From Atherix ibis (lineage: Eukaryota; Arthropoda; Insecta; Diptera; Athericidae): 64,000 bases of DNA. The DNA lies in assembly GCA_958298945.1 (NCBI GenBank), contig OY282605.1, positions 124,678,267 to 124,742,266 of the forward strand, written 5' to 3'. Of this stretch, positions 24,350-36,393 are shown piece after piece. Each line of letters starts with the position of its first letter. The first letter of the stretch is position 1. The notes under the pieces are model-generated. The model was not told the DNA's origin and ran no database searches. It saw nothing but the letters and a program-made list of their open reading frames with translations. Both the position numbers and the translations under genes were made by a program.

Positions 24350-25790
24350 TTTATTTAAATTTCGTACATGGAATAAGTTGTGGGAATTTATATATGGAAT
24401 ACAGTGGTGTACAAAAAAGATTTATCAACTTTTTTTTTATTTTAAAAGTGTAATAATTTGCACAACTTAGCGAATTATGGAATTTTTGTTAATATTTTTT
24501 TTTAATTTTTGCTTATATTTAAATCCTCGATTTTATTTATTCCCTCAGAGCATATATTAATTTTTGTAGTAAGTTTTTATTTACTTTGGGGTAACTTGAA
24601 AGAATTTAATAAAATTTTAATTAAAATCAAGTCGTGTAATCATAATAAAAGCAATAAAAGAACCGATGTCTTATTGATCTGCATATAATATTCCATGAGA
24701 GAGACCTAATTTTATTATTTTTTTTTCTCATTTTAAATCTAAATTTTAATTCTTTTAAGAGTAATACTTCTCCAATGGAAAAACGTTCGAGGAAACATGT
24801 TTTTCTGTCCACCACTGTATGTATAAGTGTATATGTACTAGCTACCGTTTATAACCACTTCCATGTGCAGCTGTCATGTGTGTTATTATAATCAAGTAAG
24901 TTTAATTTTTCAATGTCGATTGCTCACTTCAAATATTCTCAAGGTAAATCCAAAAAAAACATGGAATATATACAATATTTCTGATGCCAGAATTGTAGTC
25001 TGTTGTCGAACATCCTTCGGCCGCATTTATTAGATTCACACATTAAACATGAGAATTATTAATCACGTTTTTAATTTTCAATCCAATCAATAATACCTGA
25101 CCGCCCGTCATAGCTCATCGAACTAATTACTTACCTTTCTTTCAAGCCAATGGGATCCATTCAATATATTATTATCTTGATTATTATTAATATTTGTTTT
25201 GTTTCTGTTTGTTTATACTTTTAGGACATTTAAATTAGTTTAAAATTTCGGATTTTTTAAACTATTATCTAAAGTGAAGCACAAATTGATATTGAGAATA
25301 GAAAATAAATAAAAGCTCTTTTATAGATATTCAAATAAAGTCAACGTGTTGATTGTAATAATTTCTTCCGACTTATTATCTTCTTGTCTCGATTTTGTTT
25401 TGTTTCAAATTAGGTAATTTTTCTGAATATGTGATGTTATCTTCAAATTATATCAAGGTTTTTTTCAATTTCATTTAATTCAACTCAATTTGTAACTACA
25501 CTCGGCCCATTTGACAGGCCTGTGGTATTCAACACACCATTCTTCGCACATTCTGCACATTCAAATTTATCTTCGCATTGTCTCTTTTTAAGAAGGTACT
25601 TCAAAGAACTAACACTCTTTACTAAATTTAACGATATCTATAAACTAGGATCTATAAAGATATTGATAACGCCAACTTTCACATAACACGAATTTACCAA
25701 AAGGACTTTTCCATCTCTTTTGATTGCGCCTCCGCTATTTTCCCACGTGTTGAAATTATTAAAATATTTTAAATAAATAATCGTTTAATT
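24350..25790. other. AT-rich intergenic, nothing recognised
   Basis: No supportable gene or repeat. Confidence 0.5.
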
Positions 25791-25794
25791 GTGA

Positions 25795-26660
25795 ATACGC
25801 GGAGAAAATTACGTGATTTTTTTGGTGTTAATCATATGCCGAGCAAATTAACCATTCAGCGTCGAGTTTTACAACTTGGTACAAAGACCACCATTTTTGG
25901 CAAAAAATTCATTACACATATAATGTTGGCAGGCTTTGTTAATAAACAGAATATCCGCTATTGAGCGACGAAGCACATATAAAGTTGGCAGGCTTTGTTA
26001 ATAAACAGAATATCCGCTATTGGGGCACTTAAAACCCTCAACTGATACACCAAAGACCACTACACTCTCGTAGAGTAACTGTATGGTGCGGCATTTAGGC
26101 CGGCGATATCACTCGGTTATATTTCTTTGAGGATGCTGGAGTTACTGGTGACCGCTATCGGGACATGTTGAAAAAGTTTCTTCTGCCCTACAGAACTACA
26201 GAGCATGTGGTTCCGAAAAGACGGTGGCACAGCACACACGGCTCGTGTTACGATGCAAATTTTAAGAGAAATTTTTCCCGGTCAAATAATGTCAAAAATT
26301 AGTGATATTGACTGGCCCCCACGATTCCCTGATTTAAACCCTACCGATTTCTTCGTATGGGAGTACTTAAGGGAAAAGGTGTACACTAACAAATCAACCA
26401 CATGCTCGATGCTTAAGGACAACATTTGAAACGAAATTGCTGAATAAAACACTAGAAGTCTGCGAAAATGTTATGAAAAATGTGCTTAAAAGAGCTCGCC
26501 TTTACGTCGCAGCTACGAGTAGAGCAGGGCATTTGGCAGACATCATATTCCATACATAATGCTAGAGACCATATAATCAATCAATAAAATATAAATTATA
26601 AAATTGTCTTTTTCATTTAAAAGTTATTAAAAAAATACATGGAACATAAAACGCACCCTA
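25795..26660 (+). mobile_element. Mariner-type transposon relic with internal duplication
   Basis: Plus-strand pieces in order: RRKLRDFFGVNHMPSKLTIQ (25,799-25,860); GFVNKQNIRYW (about 25,930 and again about 25,990); WPPRFPDLNPTDFFVWEYL (26,310-26,370). The HTAR block near 26,235 (GGTAHTARVTMQILREIFPG) precedes it. A unit of about 58 bp around GGCAGGCTTTGTTAATAAAC is duplicated (25,925 and 25,985). The right end carries ATAAAACGCACCCTATA. The matching left end was not found. Confidence 0.8.
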
Positions 26661-26689
26661 TATTATTGCGACCATAGCAGTAGGAACTA

Positions 26690-27630
26690 GAAAAAATTCA
26701 ACTCCCACCGGTTATCAGTATTCTAAATAGTTGTCGGTAATGTCTAGTCTAAAAGTTTCAAGTTTTTTAAGTCTAGATTTAACTCTTGTCTGGGTGAGGT
26801 TCTAAATAACGCACTTATTTATATGTGGCTTTTGGCAAAGAATGAAAATAACGTGAGCACTCTTCTTGTAACCAGGATTTGAGATTGTGGATATGGGATT
26901 GTAAATTATTAGCGGTCATATAAGTAGTAATTATTGTCGTATCAACTGCATAGATGATAATATTAGCCTTAGAATCAGATGAAATGTTATGGTTAAAATA
27001 TTATATGAAATGTAACCAAGAATACTACCTTAAGGGACTCCATTTGAAATGATATATTTTTGAGAATTCTGCATTAACCGATAATTGGGAAAGATATAAA
27101 TTTATAATATGATAGTATGTGGAAGACAAGAACTCTTGAGCTTCTAGGGAATTTTATGACTCCACAGATGATCAAAACCATATCTAAGAATACCCGATGG
27201 CATTGCTGGATTGTTGAGTGTTCAGATCCGAAACCAAATTAGTGATCAGGAATATTTTTTTTATTATCTAATAGAAGATTTAATGGAAGTTAAATGGAAA
27301 TAAAGAATTCACTGGTTTATTTGGTTTAGATATAATTTTAATAATTGAACTTTCCAGAGTAAGGCAAAAAAACATGATACGCAGAGGATACCGTTGAAAA
27401 CTAGAGTACAGAAAACTGAAGTTTTTTTGGTAATGTGCGTCAGGATAGGAGCTGTTATTAACTCGTAACCAGAAGCATATTTATTTGAAAGACGAAGAAT
27501 AGCTGATTTAATTTCGGAAGGTTTAAGATATTCAACAGGAAGACTCATAGGGATTTCTAAATCTAATAATTGTTTTCCTATGTAACTCGTTCAAATTACA
27601 AATCTTTTGAGGTCAGCGAAAACCTCCTTT
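26690..27630 (-). mobile_element. Jockey-type reverse transcriptase fragment
   Basis: Minus strand: LPVEYLKPSEIKSAILRLSN and TAPILTHITKKT (27,545-27,410), the start of the Jockey RT domain. Then NGVP*GSILG near 27,040, with a stop in place of the conserved Q. Then YAVDTTI near 26,955, where the active-site YADD is altered. Then RVKSRLKKLETFRLDITDNY near 26,780. The order is correct but the RT middle is shortened and frameshifted. It abuts the mariner relic that ends near 26,660. Confidence 0.85.
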
Positions 27631-27639
27631 TTTACACAT

Positions 27640-28540
27640 AACCGAGTTTTTATCCTTTCTTATTAATAGTAAAAGTCCCATGTATAACATGGCTCACAAA
27701 AATTTTTATCGATGTTCTAAAAGCAGTAGACTTACAGAATTTATCAAAAACATTTGAAAGAATGTTGTAAGGTAAAAAAATACTAACAGGTATTTATGCC
27801 ATCATATTTTAAGTTATTATAGTAACATTTTTGAATAATAAGATAAAATTATAATATTATAGTTTGAATATGTGATTTTGATTCTTTATAGCATATATTG
27901 TATTATTCAAACACAGTTTTTCCATGAAATTATAAAAAATAATATTTTTTATTATTAAATATTTTACAACCAATCACGGTTATTAAAAATTATTTAGTTA
28001 AATCAGAAATTTTTGCAAATATGGAAAAAAATATTTTATTTATTATTATTCCAAAATGATTTTAAAATACTTTTTTATAATATAATCGTATTTTATTCAA
28101 TAATTAAATCAATCATATATCAATGGTTTTTTGATACCCTCACAATAGGTTCGATTTATAAAGGCCTTGAAATTATGCTCCATTTTCACCGATTACTTCA
28201 TTACTTGGTATAAAGCTTGCTGAAGCTAACCATTCGTAACACATTCATGCAATTTGTAACGTAATTCGAAAAAATTTCATTGTTAAATTAATTGACCACT
28301 GAGATTTGGAACACTGTCATTATAAAAAACTTCGATTACTTTTTACCTTTAACAATACGGTATGATTCGACCAAACTGAAAAAGACTTTTTATCCAAATT
28401 TAGGAATCTTCCGAAAATTGGCAGTCGCGATTTTTCACTTTAATAGTTCCCTATTCACATAACTCTTCTTAAAATATTTCTTAGAAAATGCACCGATCGA
28501 GATTAAAGTTTTCCTAAGAGCTGACAGTATCCTCCTTAAT
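27640..28540. other. AT-rich, nothing recognised
   Basis: No recognisable gene or repeat. Confidence 0.5.
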
Positions 28541-28556
28541 AATATGGAAAACGTTT

Positions 28557-28648
28557 ATCAACGAGTTTTTGTCGGAAAAAAGGACTGCTATATCCATGTG
28601 CCATCAACGAGTTTTTGTCAGAAAAAGGGACTCCTGTGTCCATGTGTG
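28557..28648. repeat. 46-bp tandem duplication
   Basis: 28,557-28,602 and 28,603-28,648 are tandem copies (ATCAACGAGTTTTTGTC...) with several substitutions. They lie in a plus open frame (28,544-28,768) and opposite a 112-codon minus frame (28,604-28,942). Neither is recognised. Confidence 0.75.
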
Positions 28649-28949
28649 GATAACAGCCAAAGGAGTGTAGCTAAGGAGCCTGAATCGTTCTATCGAATGC
28701 AGGTAAAAAAAGTTCGAACTGATTTTTTCCAAGAACTTCACAATCCGAAGAACACCTCTAGATATTAGTATGGTCAAGATTTGGTTACTTGGTTTGGAAA
28801 ATTTCCCGCTATAAAATTCAAATTTTTCCTGATTAAATTGAATTCTTTCAAATCGATTTCGCAAAGAAACTTTTATGTGACAGTAGAATTTTTGCAAGTT
28901 ATTATGAATTTTCAACAATAAATTGTAAACCTGCAAGCTCATACATAAC

Positions 28950-29480
28950 TACTGTAAATAATAGCAGACAATAAATATTTATAAGATTAACTATTGCAAT
29001 ATCCAGCATATGAGATCTAATTCAATATCTTTCAAACATAATCGATGAAAAACGTGTCTAGATGGTTAAGAGAGTATTTTCTTTCATGAATAACAAAAAG
29101 AATTTTCTCACTGAAAACTACAGGAAAATATCGATCACTGAACGGATTTTCCAGCTAAATCTGAATTTTCAATATTATTCTTGATTAAGAAAATATTGTA
29201 CTATTTAGTTCAATTCTAGCATAAATCAGAATGTTGAACTGTAATTTAAATGGAACCACGACTGAACATACAGTCTAAATACCAATAAACGTAAAATTAT
29301 ATTTAAAATTATAGAAATTATTTATTATTATTATTCATTGTCATGCCTAGAAAACTCTGTTGATACTTCCGACAAACTACAATAATGAAAATAAAAATGT
29401 TCGGATTTAAATGATTATTAACTTTTTTATTATTATTATTTGTTTAGCTATCTACAACTACATATATATTGTAACAAGCA
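28950..29480. other. AT-rich, nothing recognised
   Basis: No recognisable gene or repeat. Confidence 0.5.
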
Positions 29481-29489
29481 GATTCAATG

Positions 29490-30170
29490 ATAGGACAGCA
29501 ACATGTGAGAGTAAACACCAATCGGTGTTTCAATACCTAACGAGATTTGAACATTTTAAGATATCTCGTGGCCAATTTTTTTTCAAACACCGACGAGTGT
29601 AAATAGGGAAGGAAACAGAGAAAAGATTTTTAATGAGAGGATTATAGTGATAGGATAGTGGAGAATGAAACTTTTTATAACGAGGGACGCACAAATCATG
29701 AATGAAGGGAACATTTAGGTTACGGTGAATAACTATGTTACGAACATAGAACGTGGCATCAACGATTTTTCGAAGGATTTTGGATTGAACGGATTGGATG
29801 CGATAGGAATTGGAAGCCTTGGTAGAACCCCATAGTTCAATACCGCACGTCCAGGGTGAAGGTAACATGTACCTTCTGCTCATTTATTTTTACTCTCCAT
29901 CTCGTAAACCAGTCTTGGAGATTTTTTATATGGGATTTTCGGTTTCTGGATATTGAAGTAGGATGTAAGAATAGCGGTGGCATCACCAAAGGTAGCGGTT
30001 ATAGTTTTGCGATTAGTTATTGCATGTCATAGGTATAGATATTGTATAGAATTAGACCAAGGATACTGCCTTGAGAAATACCATCTGTGATTAATAACCT
30101 ATCCAGGAAATGAGATAGAATGAATTTGGAGAACTGACAAACTAAATTTAATCCAAATAATAATAAAAAT
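29490..30170 (-). mobile_element. Jockey-type reverse transcriptase, C-terminal fragment
   Basis: Minus strand: GISQGSILGLILYNIYT (30,090-30,040), then a degraded active-site region. QDWFTRWRVKINEQKVHVTF follows at 29,920-29,860. A 117-codon frame then runs 29,883-29,530 with GIELWGSTKASNSYRIQSVQ, SKILRKIVDATFYVRN and IKNLFSVSF. This is the conserved C-terminus of Jockey ORF2 from insects. A deletion removes the segment just before IELWG. Confidence 0.9.
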
Positions 30171-30179
30171 ACAATCAGA

Positions 30180-31140
30180 TTCGTAAATATTTTATGCAGC
30201 AGGTAGTAATTAACACTTTCATTTGCATTAAGTATCTTTTCAAGACTCTAGGCATTATCTGAGTCCTGAACCTTGGCATCTTTTAAAGGAGCTTTCCAAA
30301 AATGAATTTTAATAAAATACAAAGATTTATCTTAACAATTAAGAGAAGTTCTGTAAGATCCTGTGAATTTTTTTTTCAATAAAAGTGAATTAATCAAATT
30401 ATTTTGTTATTGTTTGAATTGTATCGGGAAGTTTTTAGATCGTACCATTGATTAGTACTTTTGAAGATATAAGTGATATTTTCCTATTTGGTTATAAAAA
30501 TAAAAATGCAGACATATCGAAGGATTACTTTTGCTGTGACATTTGGAACAAAGATGCTGTGAGGGAGGACGAAAAATTAAAAAACAATTTGAACTGCAAG
30601 AAATACTACTTTTGCACAACAATTTCCTTGATCACATAACTCAACTCGTCAACCAAATTTTTCTCTACTGTCCAAATCCCATCTGCAATATGCTATTTAA
30701 TTCGAAAATATTCAAATTAAGCCTAAATTTATTAAATGAATTGTAAAAATTACAGAATCCTAATTTAAAACTTATAAATAGCAGGAAAATTTTTAATTAA
30801 ATGAAAAAAAGTTCAACCTGAGTTTGAATCCAGCTAGTCACTTAGCCAGGGTGCCCTTTAGTTGTCACCAAATACTCTGAAGAAAAACTTTTAAACTTGA
30901 AGACACTGTCTCTTGATATAAAACAAACTATAGACGAAGTATTGGTAAGATCCAGTACCGAACAAGTGCCAAAAAAAAAGAAGCAAAACACATTGTGAGA
31001 TTTTCAATACGATCCAATCTTATCAAACAGAATGTAAATTATTCAAAATTATTAACCAAATCAAATTAGATTCTTCAAAAACAAAAGCCAAATTAAAATT
31101 AAATATTAAAAAAATTTATTCGTTCAAAATTTCCAACTAA
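30180..31140. other. AT-rich, nothing recognised
   Basis: No supportable gene. Frames at 30,448-30,746 lack motifs. Confidence 0.5.
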
Positions 31141-31152
31141 CCACAATAGATA

Positions 31153-32054
31153 CGAGGTCTGTTCAAAAAGTATCGCGAATTTTGAATTTCCGTGGGTTAC
31201 GTATATTTGATTTTCGATTGTGGCGTTATGTTGGTGATCATGTCTCTCACTTATGGTGACAAGTTCGGCCATTTTGAATGTTCAGTTAATTCTTGACAGC
31301 TTCTTTGCTTACACGTGTCTTGGCTCGTCTTCGATTTTTGCCCATTTTCGACCAAAAACAGCATCATATTAACATTGCTAAGAAGCTGTTGGACTCTGTC
31401 CGCGACGACTCAAATTTGCTCCAGAGGGTCATAACTAGTGACGAATTATGGGTTTATGATTATGACGTGGAAACCAAAGCTCAAGCATCCCAATGGAAGA
31501 TGCCGCACGAGCCAAGACCGAAAATAGCGCGCCAAGTTCGGTCGAATGTGAAGGTTTTGCTTACAGTTTTCTTCGATTGCAGGAGCGTGGTGCATCATGA
31601 GTTCTTGCCACAGGGTAGAACGGTCAATAAGTAATATTACGTGCAAGTTATGCGCAAGTTGCGCGAAGCAATTCGCCAGAAACGCCCGGATTTGTGGAAG
31701 AACAAAAATTGGCTTTAGCACCATGATAACGCTCCTGCTCACGCATCATTACTTGTGCGCGAATTTTTGGCCAAAAACAACACACTAATAATGCCGCAGC
31801 CACCGTATTTCCCAGATCTGGACCCCTGTGACTTTTTCTTGTTCCAGAAACAGATTCTTTAATCCATTTTTTGGAATGGGCAAAAATCGAAGACGAGCCA
31901 AAACAAGTGCAAGCAAAGCAGCTGTCTTAAATTAACTGAACATTCAAAATGGCCGAACTCGTCGGCATAAGTGAGAGACATGAGTACCAACATAACGCCA
32001 TAAAAAAATAAACCGAAAATCGAATACACGTAACCCGCGAAAATTCAAAATTGT
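31153..32054 (+). mobile_element. Mariner transposon bounded by about 170-bp inverted repeats
   Basis: Same family as 17,317. The left end GAGGTCTGTTCAAAAAGTAT is followed by a leader that recurs in inverse orientation at the right: 31,178-31,345 pairs with about 31,876-32,054. The outermost right end is lost. Between them the transposase reads HINIAKKLLDSV, SNLLQRVITSDELWVYDYDV (31,410-31,465, first catalytic D present as SDE), VKVLLTVFFDCRSVVHHEFL, HHDNAPAHASLLVREFLAKN and PQPPYFPDLDPCDFFLF. Stops occur at about 31,632 and 31,717. N-terminal DNA-binding domain absent. Confidence 0.9.
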
Positions 32055-32059
32055 ACAAA

Positions 32060-32880
32060 AATCGGAAATTTTCCGATATAAATGTAAATTGATGAATAAT
32101 ATCGTAATTTCCAAGCCGATAGTTTTTTTTTGTTTAAAAACTACTTTGTAACCTTGTCGGTAAATTATGAGCTTGCGATCGAAACTCACCAAATTTGGAT
32201 AAAGAATCAACATTTCACTTACAAAGAAGATACCTGTACTATCTGTCCAAGATACAGAACCATATGGGCATATCCGATTCTGAAGTTTTAATTCCAAACA
32301 AATTCTTACAAAGCATCTAATCAAATAACGTCCTTGATTTTCAAAATAAATTTCATATTTTAATTACGGAAGTTAGTTAGTGGTTTTTTTATTATTATTC
32401 TATAAATTTTCCTATATTTTAATGGTGATTATAATGAGAAAAAATACTTAATTATACTAAAAATTTTATCGATTTTATGTATTTTGCGTGTGCTATTTAT
32501 TTCAAACACGGAAATTCGATTTTGTTTGTTCATACTTGAACTTACCAAACATAGCATAAACTATGCTATAAAATATTTTATATTGTTTGTATTTGATTTA
32601 AATAATTTTTATGAACATAATAATTTGTCCTAAATTAATAGTAGATATTTGATATTTCCTAAAATTCTTAGATATTATCATATCAGTTGTATGGTTTCTC
32701 ACACAATTGACTGCTTATCTAAAATTAAACCAGTTTAAAGAACAACTTGCTATTATTATGTTAATAATGGTTTTTAATAAGAAATTTTCACTTTATATCG
32801 CCTTGTATTTATTGTATTATTTGAGAATCTATGTTCGGAAAAAATAAAAGTTTTTATTTAAAAAAGCAAATTTATTGAGT
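32060..32880. other. AT-rich, unrecognised minus frame
   Basis: A minus frame stays open from about 32,324 into the mariner end but has no recognised motif. The rest is AT-rich and featureless. Confidence 0.4.
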
Positions 32881-32884
32881 TCCT

Positions 32885-33215
32885 TTAAGAATTTCTTTAC
32901 TTAATATGATTGGGAAGACGAAAATGTAACTTTTTATAACGAGACATAGTCCCATTACGAATATAGAGAACCTGAAGATCACAATTAATAACATTATTAC
33001 GAACATAAAACAGAGCATCGACAATTTTGTGAAGTAGTTTTGACTGGAGGGAGGGTTTGAATTCGGCGGAAATTAGAAGACTTAGTACAGCTCCAGATTT
33101 CTTGTAAGTAAGTCCATATTGGTGTTAGTAAAGCATTGAATAAAAGTATTTTTCTGCCATTGCCATTTATATGCATATATAGGAGGGCATGGTTCATGGT
33201 GGCAGAGAGTCAAAG
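32885..33215 (-). mobile_element. Jockey-type RT C-terminal fragment
   Basis: The minus strand reads LTPIWTYLQEIWSCTKSSNF and RRIQTL (33,130-33,035). After frameshifts it gives KIVDALFYVRN and SRYKKLHFRLPNHIK (to about 32,905). Same segment as the 29,530-29,883 fragment but clearly diverged. Confidence 0.8.
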
Positions 33216-33219
33216 TTAT

Positions 33220-35190
33220 CTTTTATTTATTTGTTTGTTGTAAGGTCTCTGAGCACCACGAACCATTTGGCAACAACAGTTAAATTTTCTTCTCCACTTG
33301 ATAAACTTGTTCTGAAGTATTTGGATTTTGATTTGGAAAATTTTATTACTAATATGTAAATTTTAGTATTTTTAACTCAAATTAATTTGCCTACTATTCC
33401 CAAATCTACTCGATTACATCATCCCACATATTGAATTTCTTTTACGCTTTAAATTTTAAAATATTTAAACATAAAAAATCATATTCAACTAATATGCAGT
33501 AAGGATACGGCGGTTTTTACTTATTTTGTGGATTAAAAATCTTTTATTATTGAAGAGCTCATTTATTTAGAAGTAAATACATTCTCTTATCAAAAATTGT
33601 GTACCCTAATATATTTCATAAATATTAGTTTTTCTTGGAAAATCTCTTTAATGATATGCAATTAAAGCCTAAGCTTCTTAACGAAATCATAAACCTTGAC
33701 AAAGTGTATTCTTCAAGGATAAAATTTTTATTGATGATCGTCCATTAACTACTAATTAGTCTACGGTCGACTTACTACTTACATATATTATAAAAAATCA
33801 TTTTCTATATTATTGTACTAATCATTTACTGAATTTTAAAAAATATAACTTATTCTAATATTGTTTTATTTTGAATGTTTTCCTTTTTAATTAATAAAAA
33901 ATGAATTTTATAAAATAAATGCAAAAATTCCTAAAAATCAATATATATAAATTCAAAAAAATATCTCAAGTTAATATTACACAAAAATTATTTTTTACAA
34001 ACTTTTTAAAAGAAGATTAATTTAACAAGACTATTTTTTATGTATTCAGGGGGAAAACTGTCCAAATAATTAAAAATTATATATTTTAACAAAAAGATAA
34101 AGTTGTGGAAAATGTATTAAGGATTCGTTCGAAAATTTGGTTTCTTAGATTTTTAATTTTAACCAATTTGGTTCAAATAATTTAATATTAATTATTTTAT
34201 TGTAATAATATTGTATTATTATAATAACTTTTCAATTACCAGAACTAAAAGGGGATGGAAATTTATTAAAATAATACACAACCAAAGAAGTTTATAATTT
34301 TTCATTTTATTTTAAATATTAAAGTTTTTATTAGAAAAATAAATATTTTTTTTGCATGTTTTAGTAAATATTCACTTTTTCGTCTTAGGACGTTGAGTGG
34401 ACAAAATTCAAACTTACTTCAATAGACACATAAAGACGATTCCAGTACATCCTAAGACAAAAACTGAAAACAAACTTATTGGTTCCATGGTTCCCGCTGT
34501 TTTTTGTTTTCTTATGACTCTACAAAATATACCGTTTTTTTTCTTTTAACTATATATGTATCTCTAACTAATAATTAGTTGTAAAAACAATAAAAACACT
34601 ATTTTTTTTAAAAATGAATTCACTGAAGGACAAAACGATTAAAATTAGTTTTAATTTAAATTTGTTTTTAATTACTTTTAATTCTCTTGTAAAATTCTTA
34701 TTCCATTTATTTCACAAAGTACACAATATTTATTAAATTATGACATAAAAAAATTCTAATATCAAGAATTTTTAGACACCATAATTTTGTTTTTTCCTCT
34801 TATTCTGATATATAATATGAAAGTTTTAAAATATTTTTCTTTTTTAGAAAATCAATTTTAAAATCAAAGAAATCAGATTTCCGATGTCGAAAAAATTAAA
34901 ACAAAAAATAATCGAACAATCAAATTCCGTCCGTGTTATTCAAACAGCGCACATTGAATGACAGCTGCCGAAAAACCGTGATCGACCACCTTGAGGCTTA
35001 GCGGACACTGGAATCCGATTTGAATCTGTGTGTGAAAGTGTAAAAACGGCAAGAAACTACCACCAGTTTGTCTTTTTCTATTTCTAGAATTTCTATACAC
35101 AATTTCCGAGTTAATTACCTAAATGCTGTCAAGTGGTATATTATTCATTTTATCTAATAAACATCTTCTTCTACGTAATAAATTGTTTAC
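33220..35190. other. AT-rich intergenic
   Basis: Mostly featureless. A GC-richer stretch at about 34,930-35,060 is neither clearly coding nor a known repeat. It could be untranslated or regulatory DNA of the neighbouring genes. Confidence 0.4.
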
Positions 35191-35197
35191 ACCATCG

Positions 35198-35358
35198 CTA
35201 TTGATTGGGAGTTCGAAAATTAGCCAATGCAACCACAAATAAATGCAGAATTTTTGACATTTCAATATTAAAGTTTGACAGCCACTGCACAGCTATTGAA
35301 GTGTATATTGTGTCTTTGCTAAACTGTTGCACAAACCGCACAACTCTAGACTGTTCTT
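35198..35358 (-). CDS. Unrecognised small protein, exon 2
   Basis: This 161-nt minus-strand exon follows an acceptor (CGAACACAACAG) and ends in TAG at 35,198-35,200. Frame: EEQSRVVRFVQQFSKDTIYT, then an amphipathic or hydrophobic tail (SIAVQWLSNF, KILHLFVVALANFR). It joins exon 1 in exact phase. The opposite strand is also open, though only from a non-ATG codon, which lowers certainty. Confidence 0.4.
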
Positions 35359-35591
35359 CTGTTGTGTTCGATTATCTCTCCTGCTCAGAGTAATATTATT
35401 TAATTACTGGAGCAGTTATTTTAAAAAATTAAATTCAATTATACTTTGATATACGCGATTATAAATGTAAATTTTTTAAACCGTTTAATATAGGCAGAAC
35501 TCAAAACTAAATACAATATTTTATATTTGAAGCCGGTTTCGTAATATTTTTTTTTTGGAAACAAATCACTCTAGGTCTTTCCCTTTCTCAC

Positions 35592-35727
35592 CAACACATT
35601 TATGATTTCGCTTCTCATTTAATTGCACATTGTGATCTGATTGTAAATAGGGACAAATATAGCGGAATACTTGAGAAGGAAAAGATTGCGCAAGTATTTC
35701 GACCTTCTCGCGGAGGCAGTCACTCAT
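35592..35727 (-). CDS. Unrecognised small protein, exon 1
   Basis: The ATG is at 35,725-35,727. The frame (MSDCLREKVEILAQSFPSQV, then FRYICPYLQSDHN) runs to a GTGAGA donor at 35,591. Joining to exon 2 across a 233-nt intron gives 98 residues without a stop. The frame stays open upstream of the ATG without another ATG, and an acceptor-like GTTGCAG lies just upstream, so there may be an earlier exon. Cysteines at residues 4, 25 and 44. No family recognised. It is transcribed away from the sepiapterin reductase gene, 667 bp between start codons. Confidence 0.45.
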
Positions 35728-36393
35728 TATATTTACGCTATTACTCTGCAACACGTCACACAAATAAAGTCGGGTTAAAGTTGCAGCTAACAAATAATAT
35801 ATAAACAAAATCAAGTGAGTTCCAACCTTTTTCGTTATTCACAAAAGTTTTTTAAGTTTTATTTTGTATTTTAAATCAAAACAATTGTTATTACAAATTT
35901 TTAGTATTTTCAATAATAATCACATGTTTTGACTGAGTATATTTAAATAAAATATTTTAATAAGCCGCTTTAGTGTAATTAATCAATTTGGAAGAAATTC
36001 GAATACATAATACTGCGAAATTATCTTGACAGAGCCGCCCAGAAATTCAATCAATTTTTGAATACAATAACAATTGTTAAAGCAAACTTCAAAGTGAATG
36101 ATGTTAATGCAGTTCGTATTAATAATGCTTTCCAATTGTTATCGCAAATCGATTCTTATCTTCAGACTATTTTACTAAGGCTAAAAAAAGTATTTGTTTT
36201 AATAATTCGAGAAAAAAAATTTCGACTTGCCTAAAAAAAATACTGAAACAAATGTAATTGTTAATATAGGAAAAACTCAATATATTAACATTTTGATTTT
36301 CTTTCATGCACCGCGCTTAGATTAATTTTCTTCTTACTATATGTTAAAAAATTATAAAAATTAATTAGATTTCGATGATTTTAAAATTTCAGA

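Noticed and set aside
28604..28942. 112-codon minus frame
   Set aside because: No known motif, and it covers a tandem duplication. Likely chance.
35566..35814. Possible signal peptide at the start of the 35.6 kb minus frame
   Set aside because: The apparent start is a TTG codon. The first ATG lies inside, at 35,727, so a secreted protein is not supported.
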